This document shows positions 1-7,702 of a stretch of DNA of 64,000 bases, one piece after another. Under the pieces are notes generated by a model. The model was not told the origin of the DNA. It was given only the letters and a program-made list of their open reading frames with translations, and did no database searches. How positions within the stretch are numbered: position 1 is the first letter of the stretch; each line of letters starts with the position of its first letter. The translations under genes and the position numbers were made by a program. Source of the stretch: Methanosarcina sp. UBA293 (GTDB taxonomy: Archaea > Halobacteriota > Methanosarcinia > Methanosarcinales > Methanosarcinaceae); assembly GCA_002499445.1 (NCBI GenBank), contig DALS01000003.1, positions 34,959-98,958 of the forward strand, read 5' to 3'.

Positions 1-267
1 CCGGTCCGAAACCGAAGTGTAGAAATCCTTTCTGACTGGCAGAAAAACAGCTTCCGGATTCAGCTTTTTTGCCTTAGAACAGGACATGCCTGCCCTGATT
101 CCTGATTCCCGTGCAACATAATTGCAGGTACTAACAGCCCCGCTGAGCCCGCTTCTTCCAGAAAGCATGCAGACCACGACGGCTTTTCCCTGTAGCTCAG
201 GCTTTTCTCGCTCTTCAATAGCTGCAAAAAAATAGTCCATGTCTACATGGAGAACAATACGTTGCAT
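1..267 (-). CDS. dinB: DNA polymerase IV (Y-family), 5' part only
   Basis: The first 89 codons of a translesion DNA polymerase are present; the rest lies beyond the left edge. The protein begins MQRIVLHVDMDYFFAAIEE, the conserved N-terminal block of DinB/Dpo4 enzymes, with the two metal-binding positions of the palm in HVDMDYFFA. A second block around residues 35-60 (VVCMLSGRSGLSGAVSTCNYVARE, seen in pieces) fits the substrate-contact region, followed by GIRAGMS. Start chosen at the ATG at 265-267 because it precedes the beta strand with the first aspartate. Family assignment is firm; the archaeal Dpo4/Dbh subtype is inferred from host. Confidence 0.9.
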   Translation of the reverse strand, partial: MQRIVLHVDMDYFFAAIEEREKPELQGKAVVVCMLSGRSGLSGAVSTCNYVARESGIRAGMSCSKAKKLNPEAVFLPVRKDFYTSVSDR

Positions 268-687
268 CGAAAAAAAGTATGTCGGGAAGATTTGTATAAT
301 TATCTCTTCTTACTTCAAAGATGCAAGTTTTCCCATTTCATTCTCTTTTAGCACTGCGGCTTCTCACCTGATTTTGTTTTACAGGTGAGAAAACCAATAC
401 TGCAGGCTCTTAATTGATCTAGGAGGCGTATCCGTTTTTATGTCTGTATGACATAATACCGTATTACAAATAAATATTTAATACTTTTGTCAATAGTTGT
501 GTTATCTATTACGGACATTCTAATATTATGTGTTATTCTTCAAAATAATAAATTTCTTTTAAAATAATAAATTTCTTTTTTGTGAACTAACGCGAAATAT
601 TAAAAAGCACAAACCATAATGCATAAAAAAGATAACTTCATTAACTGTAACGCGATTTTGAAAAAAGTTAGTTTTCAGCCGTGAAAT
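268..687. promoter_or_regulatory. Intergenic region between dinB and the Ni/Co transporter; candidate operators
   Basis: No gene is seen in these 420 bp between divergent genes. A perfect 6-1-6 inverted repeat, TAATAC-C-GTATTA, lies at 454-466. Two copies of GTGTTA lie at 499-504 and 530-535, 31 bp apart (about three helical turns), and the reverse complement TAACAC also occurs twice upstream of cbiM. These could be operator sites of a metal-responsive repressor, but no consensus could be checked, so the role is inference. Confidence 0.3.
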
Positions 688-1698
688 ATGATCTTCATAC
701 AGGACGTTTTCAGTATGAGCATGCAGAATTTCCCACATAACTCCGAAGAAACAGTAACTTTTCCGAAGGAAAATACAGGCATAAGAGGCCACAAAACAGG
801 ATCAGGTCCCGAAAAATCGGGCTCGATATCTGAAAGAAGCGAAGTTCCTGTACTTGAGGTCCGAGAGCTCTGTCACAGATATCCTCACCTTGATTCAAAC
901 GCTCTGGATAATATCAACTTCAAAGTGTTTAAAGGGGAGAGAGTTGCTGTGCTTGGGGCTAATGGAGCCGGAAAATCGACGTTATTTAAGCACCTTAACG
1001 GAATCCTGCGCCCTTTTTCGGGGGAAGTTCTGGTAAAAGGGGAGAAAATTACTAAAAAGAATGTACGGACCTGCAGAGAAACTGTAGGAATCGTTTTCCA
1101 GGATCCCGATGACCAGGTGCTTGCTCCGAGCGTTGAAGAAGATGTTGCTTTTGGGCCGATTAACATGGGTTTGTCCAGAAGCGAAGTTGAGATGAGAGTT
1201 AAAGAAGCTCTTGAGATGGTTGGACTCACAGGCTTTGAGGAAAGAGCCCCGCATCATCTGAGCGGAGGGCAGAAGAAACTTGTCGCGATTGCAGGCATTC
1301 TTGCCATGCGTCCTGAAGTTATAATCCTTGATGAACCAACAGCTGGTCTTGATCCTCTCAGTTCTGCTCGCGTCCTTGAATTGATTACCAAGATGAACAG
1401 GGAACTTGGAATTACCCTGCTCCTTTCCACCCATGATGTGGATGTTGTTCCTTATTTTGCGGAAAGGGTGTTTGTTCTCCACCATGGGCGACTTGAAGCT
1501 GACGGAAACCCGAAAGAGATCTTCAGTGACCCTGAGCTTCTGAGGAAAGCCCATCTCAGACTTCCTAGAGTGGCTGAAGTATTTGAGATGCTTCAGCAGG
1601 AAGGACTCGATGTAAACATACAGATTACAGCCGAAACAGCCAGAGACGAAATCCTTAGGGTTCTTGGGTCCAGAAACCAGAAGGCAGGAATGAAGTGA
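688..1698 (+). CDS. cbiO: ECF-type nickel/cobalt transporter, ATPase subunit
   Basis: ABC ATPase that powers metal uptake in an energy-coupling-factor transporter; cytoplasmic face of the membrane. The 336-residue protein has a non-conserved leader of about 55 residues, then Walker A GANGAGKST, Q-loop VFQDPDDQ, signature LSGGQKK, Walker B VIILDEPTAGLD and the switch STHDVD. The VLAPSVEEDVAFGP segment is typical of CbiO/EcfA ATPases. Start is uncertain: ATGs at 688, 715 and 721 are all in frame and the leader adds nothing to the fold. It is followed after 37 bp by the CbiQ-type gene, so the two are probably co-transcribed. Nickel versus cobalt cannot be decided from this subunit. Confidence 0.9.
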   Translation: MIFIQDVFSMSMQNFPHNSEETVTFPKENTGIRGHKTGSGPEKSGSISERSEVPVLEVRELCHRYPHLDSNALDNINFKVFKGERVAVLGANGAGKSTLFKHLNGILRPFSGEVLVKGEKITKKNVRTCRETVGIVFQDPDDQVLAPSVEEDVAFGPINMGLSRSEVEMRVKEALEMVGLTGFEERAPHHLSGGQKKLVAIAGILAMRPEVIILDEPTAGLDPLSSARVLELITKMNRELGITLLLSTHDVDVVPYFAERVFVLHHGRLEADGNPKEIFSDPELLRKAHLRLPRVAEVFEMLQQEGLDVNIQITAETARDEILRVLGSRNQKAGMK

Positions 1699-1735
1699 TA
1701 GCCAGAGAAAATACTTCCGCACAGGAGAACTGTTA

Positions 1736-2542
1736 ATGGTAACCCTTACGGATATTGAACGTGAATCATACAAAAACAGCCCTATACACAGGCTTGATCC
1801 CAGGATAAAGTTACTCTTTGTACTTGCAGTTATTATCTATGTGGTTAGTCTGCCAAGAATTCATGAAAAAAATCTGGTCCGCCTTCTTGCCATAGAGGTT
1901 TACCTACTGCTCCTTGTGCTTGTAGCAGGGCTGGACTTAAAATATTTTATTCTTCGTATTCTTGCAATTTTACCTTTCGGGTTAGGGATTGCTCTTATCC
2001 AGCCATTCCTGAGACCTTCCTTTGTAGAAAATTATACGCCTTATCCGCTTGACCTGCCTTTCGGGCTCAGTATTACTTATGAGGGACTTGTCTTTGGGAG
2101 CACATTGCTTGCGAAATTTCTAGTCTGTATAACAGCTGTAATCCTGCTATCTTCAACCACTCGGCTCAGGGATATGGTTGCAGCCGCAGATAGAATAGGC
2201 ATCCCAGGGGAATTTACCTTGCTTCTCAGTATGATGGTACGCTATCTTTTCCTGTTCTGGGCTGTCTTGAAGCGGATAAGAGTTGCACAGGAGACTCGTC
2301 TCTTCAATATATGGAACAGAGGGGTGCCCAGAAAGTGGATTCTCAAACAAATAGGGCACAGTGTTAGCTCAATTTTCGTGCGCTCCTATGAACAGGGAGA
2401 AAAGACCTATATTAGCATGCTCTGCAGAGGTTATGGAAGCGGGCACGAAAAAGCTTATTACAGAGCAAAAATTCGGGCTCCAGATTTACTCTTTTTGCTT
2501 CTCAGTACGGGAATTATAGCATGCATACATATCTTTGTCTGA
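1736..2542 (+). CDS. cbiQ: ECF-type nickel/cobalt transporter, CbiQ/NikQ membrane subunit
   Basis: Transmembrane coupling subunit that links the ATPase to the CbiM-type substrate-capture subunit. The 268-residue protein starts with DIERESYKNSPIHRLDPRIKLLF, the usual CbiQ opening (the DPRxKL segment), followed by about five hydrophobic segments. The AADRIGIPGEFTLLLSMMVRYL block and ETRLFNIWNRG carry the arginine/glycine-rich coupling helices; MLCRGY near residue 230 fits the second coupling motif (ARGx). Start ATG follows AGGAGAACTGTTA. A T-rich stretch at about 2588-2615 after the stop is a likely archaeal terminator, which would separate it from cbiM. Confidence 0.9.
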   Translation: MVTLTDIERESYKNSPIHRLDPRIKLLFVLAVIIYVVSLPRIHEKNLVRLLAIEVYLLLLVLVAGLDLKYFILRILAILPFGLGIALIQPFLRPSFVENYTPYPLDLPFGLSITYEGLVFGSTLLAKFLVCITAVILLSSTTRLRDMVAAADRIGIPGEFTLLLSMMVRYLFLFWAVLKRIRVAQETRLFNIWNRGVPRKWILKQIGHSVSSIFVRSYEQGEKTYISMLCRGYGSGHEKAYYRAKIRAPDLLFLLLSTGIIACIHIFV

Positions 2543-3048
2543 ACACTCCAAACTGGCAAAAGATAGCGATATTCTATAATTCTCAAATTCCTTTTTTATC
2601 TTTTTTTCTGATTTTTAAGCTATCTTAAGCCCTGAATATAAGAAAGAGCTTTGGAAAGAAGAGATTGTTGATTCCACGATTTAACACTAAATAATTACTT
2701 ATGATCACTCGATTCTATGCAGAGTGCTAACACAGAATATACAATTTTACGTATATATAAGTACAAAGATATTCAATTTGATAAAGATGAGGGAATATCA
2801 AACAAAGTAATATCAAAACGTATATATGTAACACTTGACTATCTAGTCTTATCAAGAATATTCATCGAAAACGGTAATCAGAAACATCATAAATGATAGT
2901 GGGAAATTGAGTTTCTCCCTGAAGAGAATTTCAGGCTTCATTTTTATACGTTTTCTATTCCTCGTTTCAGGAATATTCTCCAACTTAAAAAAGGATTCTG
3001 TTTGAGTTGACAGGAAATAAGAGATAGGGGTAAAAAGAGGGAAAATGA
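2543..3048 (+). promoter_or_regulatory. Promoter and structured 5' leader of cbiM
   Basis: A 506-bp gap splits the transporter locus. Two strong TATA-like elements share the core ACGTATATAT, near 2749-2759 and 2818-2827. TAACAC occurs beside each (2728-2733 and 2829-2834). If the second TATA is used, a leader of roughly 200 nt results. Two back-to-back hairpins lie in it: GGGAAA (2901-2906) with TTTCTCCC (2912-2919, one bulge), and CCTGAA (2918-2923) with TTCAGG (2930-2935). They share bases and so may be alternative folds. No B12 box or other known riboswitch core was recognised. Confidence 0.4.
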
Positions 3049-3714
3049 ATGCATATACCTGATTCGTTCATACCGTTTGACCAGGCATTAATTTACTGGG
3101 CTCTTGCCCTCCCGTTTATTATAATGTCAATGAAGTGGGCAAAAAACGAACTTGATGAGATGAAAGTACCGATTCTTGCTGCTCTTGCAGCCGGAATTTT
3201 TGCAATCCAGGCCATGAATATTCCAATTGGGATGGGGACAAGTGGACACATGGTCGGGGCAGTCCTCGTAGCAATAGTTTTCGGTACCCCTTGGGCAGGA
3301 GTTCTTGTGTTGACACTGGTGCTGCTTGTTCAGGGTTTTGCCTTTGCTGACGGAGGAATTACTACAATGGGCGCAAACATCCTGAATATGGGTGTTATTT
3401 CCGGCTTTATCGGATATTATACTTATGTAACCCTTCGTAAGAGCACAGGCACAAGCATCGCAGCCTTAGTAGGCGCCTGGCTAGGACTCTTTACTTCGGC
3501 AATTGCCTGTGCGATTCAGATGTGGCTTGCTGGTACCTTCCCCCTGGTCCCTGGACTTATGGCAATGGGCACCTTTCATCTGATAATCGGCTTCGTAGGA
3601 GAAGGACTTATTACCTCAGTTGCAATTGCAGCTATTGCAAAATCTCGTCCTGATCTCCTTGAAGATGATTTCACTGCTAGACCGGATAAGCATACAAAGG
3701 AGGCTCATGCATGA
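3049..3714 (+). CDS. cbiM: Nickel/cobalt ECF transporter, substrate-capture subunit CbiM/NikM
   Basis: Membrane S-component that binds the metal ion. The 221-residue protein begins MHIPDSFIP; the family uses the N-terminal Met-His to ligate the metal, so the start is fixed by homology. Further family blocks are the GTSGHMVGAVL segment (second histidine site), GFAFADGGITTMGANILNMG and a final GEGLITSVAIAAIA helix. About six to seven hydrophobic segments are present. MHIPD is more like NikM than the usual cobalt-type MHIMEG, which hints at nickel. The stop overlaps the start of the next gene by 4 bp. Confidence 0.9.
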   Translation: MHIPDSFIPFDQALIYWALALPFIIMSMKWAKNELDEMKVPILAALAAGIFAIQAMNIPIGMGTSGHMVGAVLVAIVFGTPWAGVLVLTLVLLVQGFAFADGGITTMGANILNMGVISGFIGYYTYVTLRKSTGTSIAALVGAWLGLFTSAIACAIQMWLAGTFPLVPGLMAMGTFHLIIGFVGEGLITSVAIAAIAKSRPDLLEDDFTARPDKHTKEAHA

Positions 3715-4016
3715 GCAGGAACTCGAACATGAAGTTTCTTTATATAGGAATTGCAATTGCGCTTTTGCTAGCAGTTCTAGCGCCTTTCCTTGCCTCTTCT
3801 GACCCTGATGGGCTGGAAAGCGCTGCTGCAGGCGTGATTGAGGAATCAAAACTTACCGAGCTTGAAGAACAAGAACCATTTGTAAGTTCCCCAATGCCTG
3901 ATTATTCAATTGAAGGTATGGGCAAAAGCGGAGAAGTAGCAGCAATAGCAGGTGGGACCCTAGCAGTGCTGGCAATCAGCTTTGGCTTTGGAAAGGTATT
4001 CAAAAAGAAAGACTGA
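3711..4016 (+). CDS. NikN-like (PDGLE domain) small subunit of the metal transporter
   Basis: Small membrane protein of 101 residues with a hydrophobic segment near residues 5-25, an extracytoplasmic stretch beginning SDPDGLESAAAG, and a C-terminal hydrophobic segment (GGTLAVLAISFGFG) before lysines. PDGLE is the signature of the NikN/PDGLE family, which accompanies CbiM/NikM as an auxiliary subunit; classical CbiN looks different. Translation is coupled to cbiM by an ATGA-type overlap. Its presence favours nickel as substrate, but that is inference from subfamily resemblance. Confidence 0.85.
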   Translation: MSRNSNMKFLYIGIAIALLLAVLAPFLASSDPDGLESAAAGVIEESKLTELEEQEPFVSSPMPDYSIEGMGKSGEVAAIAGGTLAVLAISFGFGKVFKKKD

Positions 4017-4070
4017 CTTTTCAATTTTGGCTTGCAGATTGAATATTATTATGCATATTGGCTCGTAAAT

Positions 4071-4775
4071 TTATTGATTCATAAATATTATACTCGAAGG
4101 GCAGAGCTTGTTTACAACGCAGGATGGGCATTTTGGTTTTCTTGCCTGGCAAATTTTTCTCCCATGATAGATCAGGGTCATGGAAATTGAATCAAGGTCT
4201 TCCTTTCGAGCAAGCGAGAGAAGGTCTTTCTCAATTTTTTCAGGATCGTGATTCTTCGTAAGCCCCAACCTTCTCGAAACTCTTTTTACATGGGTATCTA
4301 CAGCAATTCCCTCTATTATCCCAAATGCCCTAGCAAGCACTATGTTAGCTGTTTTCCTTCCAACGCCAGGCAAACTAATAAGCTCTTTCATAGTTTTCGG
4401 GACTTCTCCATTATATTTCTCAACAATTATCTGTGCAGCAGTTTTGATGTTTTTTGCCTTGGTTTTGTAAAAACCTGTAGAATAGAGATCATTCTCAAGT
4501 TCCCTAAGATCTGCACTGGCATAATCTTCTGCAGTCCTGTATTTTTCAAATAGCTTTTCAGTCACTTTATTTATCTGGACATCGGTTGACTGGGCTGAAA
4601 GAACAGTTGCCACAAGTAGTTCAAGGGGATTGCTGTAGTTAAGGGAAGGTTTTGCTTCAGGATACTCTTCCTTCAGAAGAGCCCAGATTCGTTCGAAATT
4701 GTGCCTGTTATCAGGAATATTGTATTCAGAAACGAAGTCCTGCGTATTGGCTTTTTTTAGTTTTCTTTCAGGCAT
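4071..4775 (-). CDS. nth: Endonuclease III (DNA glycosylase/AP lyase)
   Basis: Base-excision repair enzyme removing oxidised pyrimidines. The 234-residue protein has the helix-hairpin-helix LPGVGRKTA with catalytic lysine K141, catalytic aspartate D160 in VDTHVKRVSRRLG, and a C-terminal [4Fe-4S] motif C-x6-C-x2-C-x5-C at C209, C216, C219 and C225. The LLVATVLSAQSTD block near residue 53 is the conserved lead-in. The N terminus is about 25 residues longer than bacterial Nth, so the start may lie further in. It is monocistronic, convergent with the transporter genes. Confidence 0.95.
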   Translation of the reverse strand: MPERKLKKANTQDFVSEYNIPDNRHNFERIWALLKEEYPEAKPSLNYSNPLELLVATVLSAQSTDVQINKVTEKLFEKYRTAEDYASADLRELENDLYSTGFYKTKAKNIKTAAQIIVEKYNGEVPKTMKELISLPGVGRKTANIVLARAFGIIEGIAVDTHVKRVSRRLGLTKNHDPEKIEKDLLSLARKEDLDSISMTLIYHGRKICQARKPKCPSCVVNKLCPSSIIFMNQ

Positions 4776-4891
4776 GCGTATCTCCAGGGTTTTCTGTCTT
4801 ACTTTTAAGCTTCAGCCTGGGATATAATTGCAGGAATCATATTTACGTTTCTAGTATGTTTCTAAAATGTATATTTCTAAATTAATACATC

Positions 4892-4920
4892 AGAGGTAAG
4901 TGTAGTGCTTGCTTACCTCT
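4892..4920 (-). terminator. Hairpin downstream of the flavoprotein gene
   Basis: A perfect 9-bp inverted repeat, AGAGGTAAG at 4892-4900 and CTTACCTCT at 4912-4920 with an 11-nt loop, lies 12 bp beyond the stop codon of the minus-strand oxidoreductase gene. The T-run after it is weak, so termination or 3'-end stabilisation is inferred from position. Confidence 0.5.
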
Positions 4921-4931
4921 TGATGGAATAC

Positions 4932-6287
4932 TTATAACATATAAGAAATATCCGAACATGTAGTAGGATAGGAGAAAACCAGCTTTTTCATGTCCGATGC
5001 CTTTAACCCAAGCCGCATTACTGCGGCGAAGATATTGATAGCTTCACCGGCATTCGGGCCCAGAATATGAGCTCCCATTATACGGTCATTTGCTTCATCA
5101 ATAATTACTTTTGAAGCCGCAAATTTTATTCCTGCTCTTCGGGTTGTTTTCCAATCGCTCCTGTCTTTGAAAACTACTTTGTATTTATGGCTGTCTTTAG
5201 GGGCACTTATCCCTACAGAAGCCAGAACAGGAATAGTAAAGACAGCACTTGGAATGCCTGTATAATCTGCTTCGATACTATCGCCCTCAAGGACATTAGC
5301 TGCAGCAATTTCTCCCTGAAGGATTGCTACAGGGGTAAGCTGCACTCCCTCCAATGCACAGTCTCCTCCTGCATAGATTCGAGGGTTTGAGGTTTTCATG
5401 TGCTTATCAACTACAATAGCACCCTTTTCAGTTTTAACCCCAGCTTTTTCGAGACACAAGTCTTTTATATTTGCGGTACGCCCTGCTCCATGCACTACCA
5501 TATCCGCGTGGAAAGTTTGAGTTTCGGATCCGGTTTCAGATTTGAATTCAGTCTTTACCAGAAAGCCATTTTCTTCTTTTTCTACCGAAATAACTGGTTT
5601 ATTTGTAAGGATTTTTATTCCTGCAGCTTCGGTTGCTTTTATAAGTAGATTGACAATATCAGGATCAAAAGCTCTCAAGATTCTTTCACTTCGCTGCAAG
5701 ATTGTTACTTCGGCTCCAGTTCTTCGTGCAACATGAGCGAATTCTATGGATATATAACCGCTTCCAATGAAAATAATTCTTTCAGGAAGCTTTTTTGTTT
5801 CCATTAATTTCTCACTTGTGGTAATGTACTCTTCCCCGGGAATATTGAGTTGCCTGGGTTTTGCCCCTGTAGCGAGGAAAATAAACTCCCCTTTAAGTTT
5901 ATCCTCCCCGACCATAACTGTGTTTTCATTTTCAAAATGGGCTTTCCCGTGATAAGTATCAATTTCCAGCTCAACCAGATGTTTCTCTATTTTACTTGAA
6001 TATCCTTCCGTAAATGTCTTTTTAAACTCTATAAGTGATGTCCAGTCGAGATTTAATGGAGCATTTATCCCCACACCTTTTCCTATCAGCCGATTGTTTG
6101 AGTCAGTGATCTCAGCGACATCAGTAAGCACTTCTTTTGGGTCACATCCTCTTAGAGGACAAGTGCCTCCATATTCCCTTGAGTCAACAATAGCGATTTT
6201 TAATCCTGAATGTGCAACTTTGCCTGCAAAGGTCCTGCCTGCAGTACCCGTCCCGATAATTATAATATCATATTTCCTTTCCATCAA
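4932..6287 (-). CDS. FAD-dependent pyridine nucleotide-disulfide oxidoreductase, atypical
   Basis: Flavoprotein of the dihydrolipoamide dehydrogenase/mercuric reductase/glutathione reductase family, 451 residues. The FAD-binding GTGTAG follows IIII near residue 11; the redox disulfide is C43-P-L-R-G-C48 (CxxxxC with PLRG rather than the usual VNVG). ATGAKPR and a second Rossmann fold FIGSGYISIEFAHVARRTGAEVTIL (seen in pieces) bind NAD(P)H; YAGGDC binds FAD near residue 312. At the C terminus the family's HPTxxE acid-base pair is replaced by YPTTCSD (in FSYPTTCSDISYML), so the usual His-Glu dyad is absent. The substrate is therefore unlikely to be a small disulfide handled in the standard way; no specific function is assigned. 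Confidence 0.85.
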   Translation of the reverse strand: MMERKYDIIIIGTGTAGRTFAGKVAHSGLKIAIVDSREYGGTCPLRGCDPKEVLTDVAEITDSNNRLIGKGVGINAPLNLDWTSLIEFKKTFTEGYSSKIEKHLVELEIDTYHGKAHFENENTVMVGEDKLKGEFIFLATGAKPRQLNIPGEEYITTSEKLMETKKLPERIIFIGSGYISIEFAHVARRTGAEVTILQRSERILRAFDPDIVNLLIKATEAAGIKILTNKPVISVEKEENGFLVKTEFKSETGSETQTFHADMVVHGAGRTANIKDLCLEKAGVKTEKGAIVVDKHMKTSNPRIYAGGDCALEGVQLTPVAILQGEIAAANVLEGDSIEADYTGIPSAVFTIPVLASVGISAPKDSHKYKVVFKDRSDWKTTRRAGIKFAASKVIIDEANDRIMGAHILGPNAGEAINIFAAVMRLGLKASDMKKLVFSYPTTCSDISYML

Positions 6288-6727
6288 ATCCCCCTAGCCC
6301 TTTGATATTGTTTCCAGAAAAACAAATAAAAGTAAGTTAAAGAAGAAATCCTGGAAGCACATCTTCTCCGTACGTTCCTATTTATTCTGATTTCAAAGAA
6401 TAAAAGTATTTCACGAGCCTATCCTAAAATTCACAACTGCTTTTTTCCTGATTAAAAGAAAAACAACTTAATACTTCATACAAATTTCCAGGTTTATCGG
6501 TTTCGGATATAGAAATCTTACATTTTGCCCTTGCTTTAATTATAATTCGGGTGCAGGATCCATTATCTGGTAAACTATATATATTGGTTATTCTGTAGTG
6601 ATGGAAATATTTACAATTTAAAATATTATAAAAATAAAGAATCAGATATTATGCATCGCAAGTTATTATTACTCATAGTTAGTATTATCTGATTACTTGT
6701 GTAAGCAGGTAAAGAAGGAAAGCTAAT
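6288..6727. other. Non-coding spacer
   Basis: 440 bp between divergent genes with no convincing ORF. A TATA-like AACTATATATATTGG stands at about 6573-6587, about 145 bp upstream of the TrmO-like gene. Nothing else was recognised. Confidence 0.4.
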
Positions 6728-7030
6728 ATGCACCTTAGTCTGGAACCGATTGGTATTATCAAGAAGGTTGCGAATAAGTCGGAAATTTTGATTTATTCTG
6801 ATTTTGAACCGGTCATACGAAATATCGTATCCAAAATAGGAGAAGGGGCTGAGAAAGGACAGAAGCTCCTGGTTATCCATAAAAACAGCAATATGAAACA
6901 GGTAGATGGCCACCAGGTTCAGGTTACGAAAACAACTTTACTAGAAAGAAATGGAAATTTGCTAACAGTATCCAAAATAGAAGCAAGCGAAGATTCAGTA
7001 ATCGATGTTCGACTTGATCTCACTGCTTGA
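6728..7030 (+). CDS. Shortened TrmO/TsaA-like protein
   Basis: 100-residue protein of unknown function. The opening LEPIGIIKKVANKSEILIYS resembles the first strands of the TrmO (TsaA/YaeB) beta-barrel, whose members start with xPIGxIxS followed by xEIxIxPEY. The C-terminal part (LLERNGNLLTVSKIEASEDSVIDVRLDL) lines up with the end of the TrmO barrel (ending in GTPVLDIKPY). The central block with RPNPIG, needed for S-adenosylmethionine binding, is missing, so tRNA methyltransferase activity is not expected. AAGGAAAG precedes the ATG at good spacing. The relation is by eye and could be confirmed only by profile search. Confidence 0.5.
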   Translation: MHLSLEPIGIIKKVANKSEILIYSDFEPVIRNIVSKIGEGAEKGQKLLVIHKNSNMKQVDGHQVQVTKTTLLERNGNLLTVSKIEASEDSVIDVRLDLTA

Positions 7031-7702
7031 CTTTCTGAGGTGTTTATATAGGAAATAGCGTAAAACTCCTAAGTCTTAGCTTAGTGGTAGTTCACAGAGA
7101 TTTATAAAAACTATTAAATTCTCGTCTCTTTTCTCTTCTCTTGGTAGAATAGTTTGATTGCACCCAATAAAAGATAATGGGATTATAAGCTCCATAAAAG
7201 CACAAAGACTTATATGTGTATAGGTTTATTGCAGCCAAAGATAGGGTAACGGGTTTTCACAAGCTTAATTTCTGAAGAAACTTCACTATTTTATTTGAAG
7301 TTCAATAAATTGGTTTGAATTCATAACTTGGTTTAGAATTTCATTATTTGGACTGAAATTCACGATTATATTGCTTTACTTTTTCCTTTCCTCCTGACTA
7401 ATAGCTGTTTTTCAATAACATCTGTCTTTCAATAAGGAGGTTCAGGATACTGTGGATGCACGATAAATATAAACTTCTGCGCCTATAAAGCTTATTTATC
7501 TGTAAGTAATAGAATTGTTGTACTATATTTCCGTCGTTGGCTTGCTAGAAATCATCTTTGATGTTCGCTTGCTGTAAAGCATTCTGATTTCACTGCTTGA
7601 CTTTCTAAGGAACAGTTTAAGAGCTAATGTTAGAACAGTTTAAAAAGAAAGATGTTGAAAGCGTCAGCGCTTTCAGATAACTTCAGATACTCGAGGGTAA
7701 AC
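7031..7702. repeat. Spacer with a duplicated gene end and degenerate 20-bp repeats
   Basis: 672 bp without a convincing gene. A 20-bp block starting CACTGCTTGACTTTCT occurs at 7021-7040 (over the stop of the TrmO-like gene) and again at 7591-7610 with one mismatch; GATGTTCG precedes both copies (7004-7011 and 7560-7567). Between them, at about 7305-7364, three degenerate 20-bp units of the form (A)TTGGTTTGAATTCA follow one another. The arrangement suggests a duplication of the 3' end of the gene or the scar of an insertion. Confidence 0.5.

Noticed and set aside
982..1773. 263-codon minus-strand ORF
   Set aside because: Antisense to the clearly coding ABC ATPase; no motif and no ribosome-binding site.
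2543..3048. Cobalamin riboswitch upstream of cbiM
   Set aside because: No B12 box or typical core was found; only simple hairpins are present.
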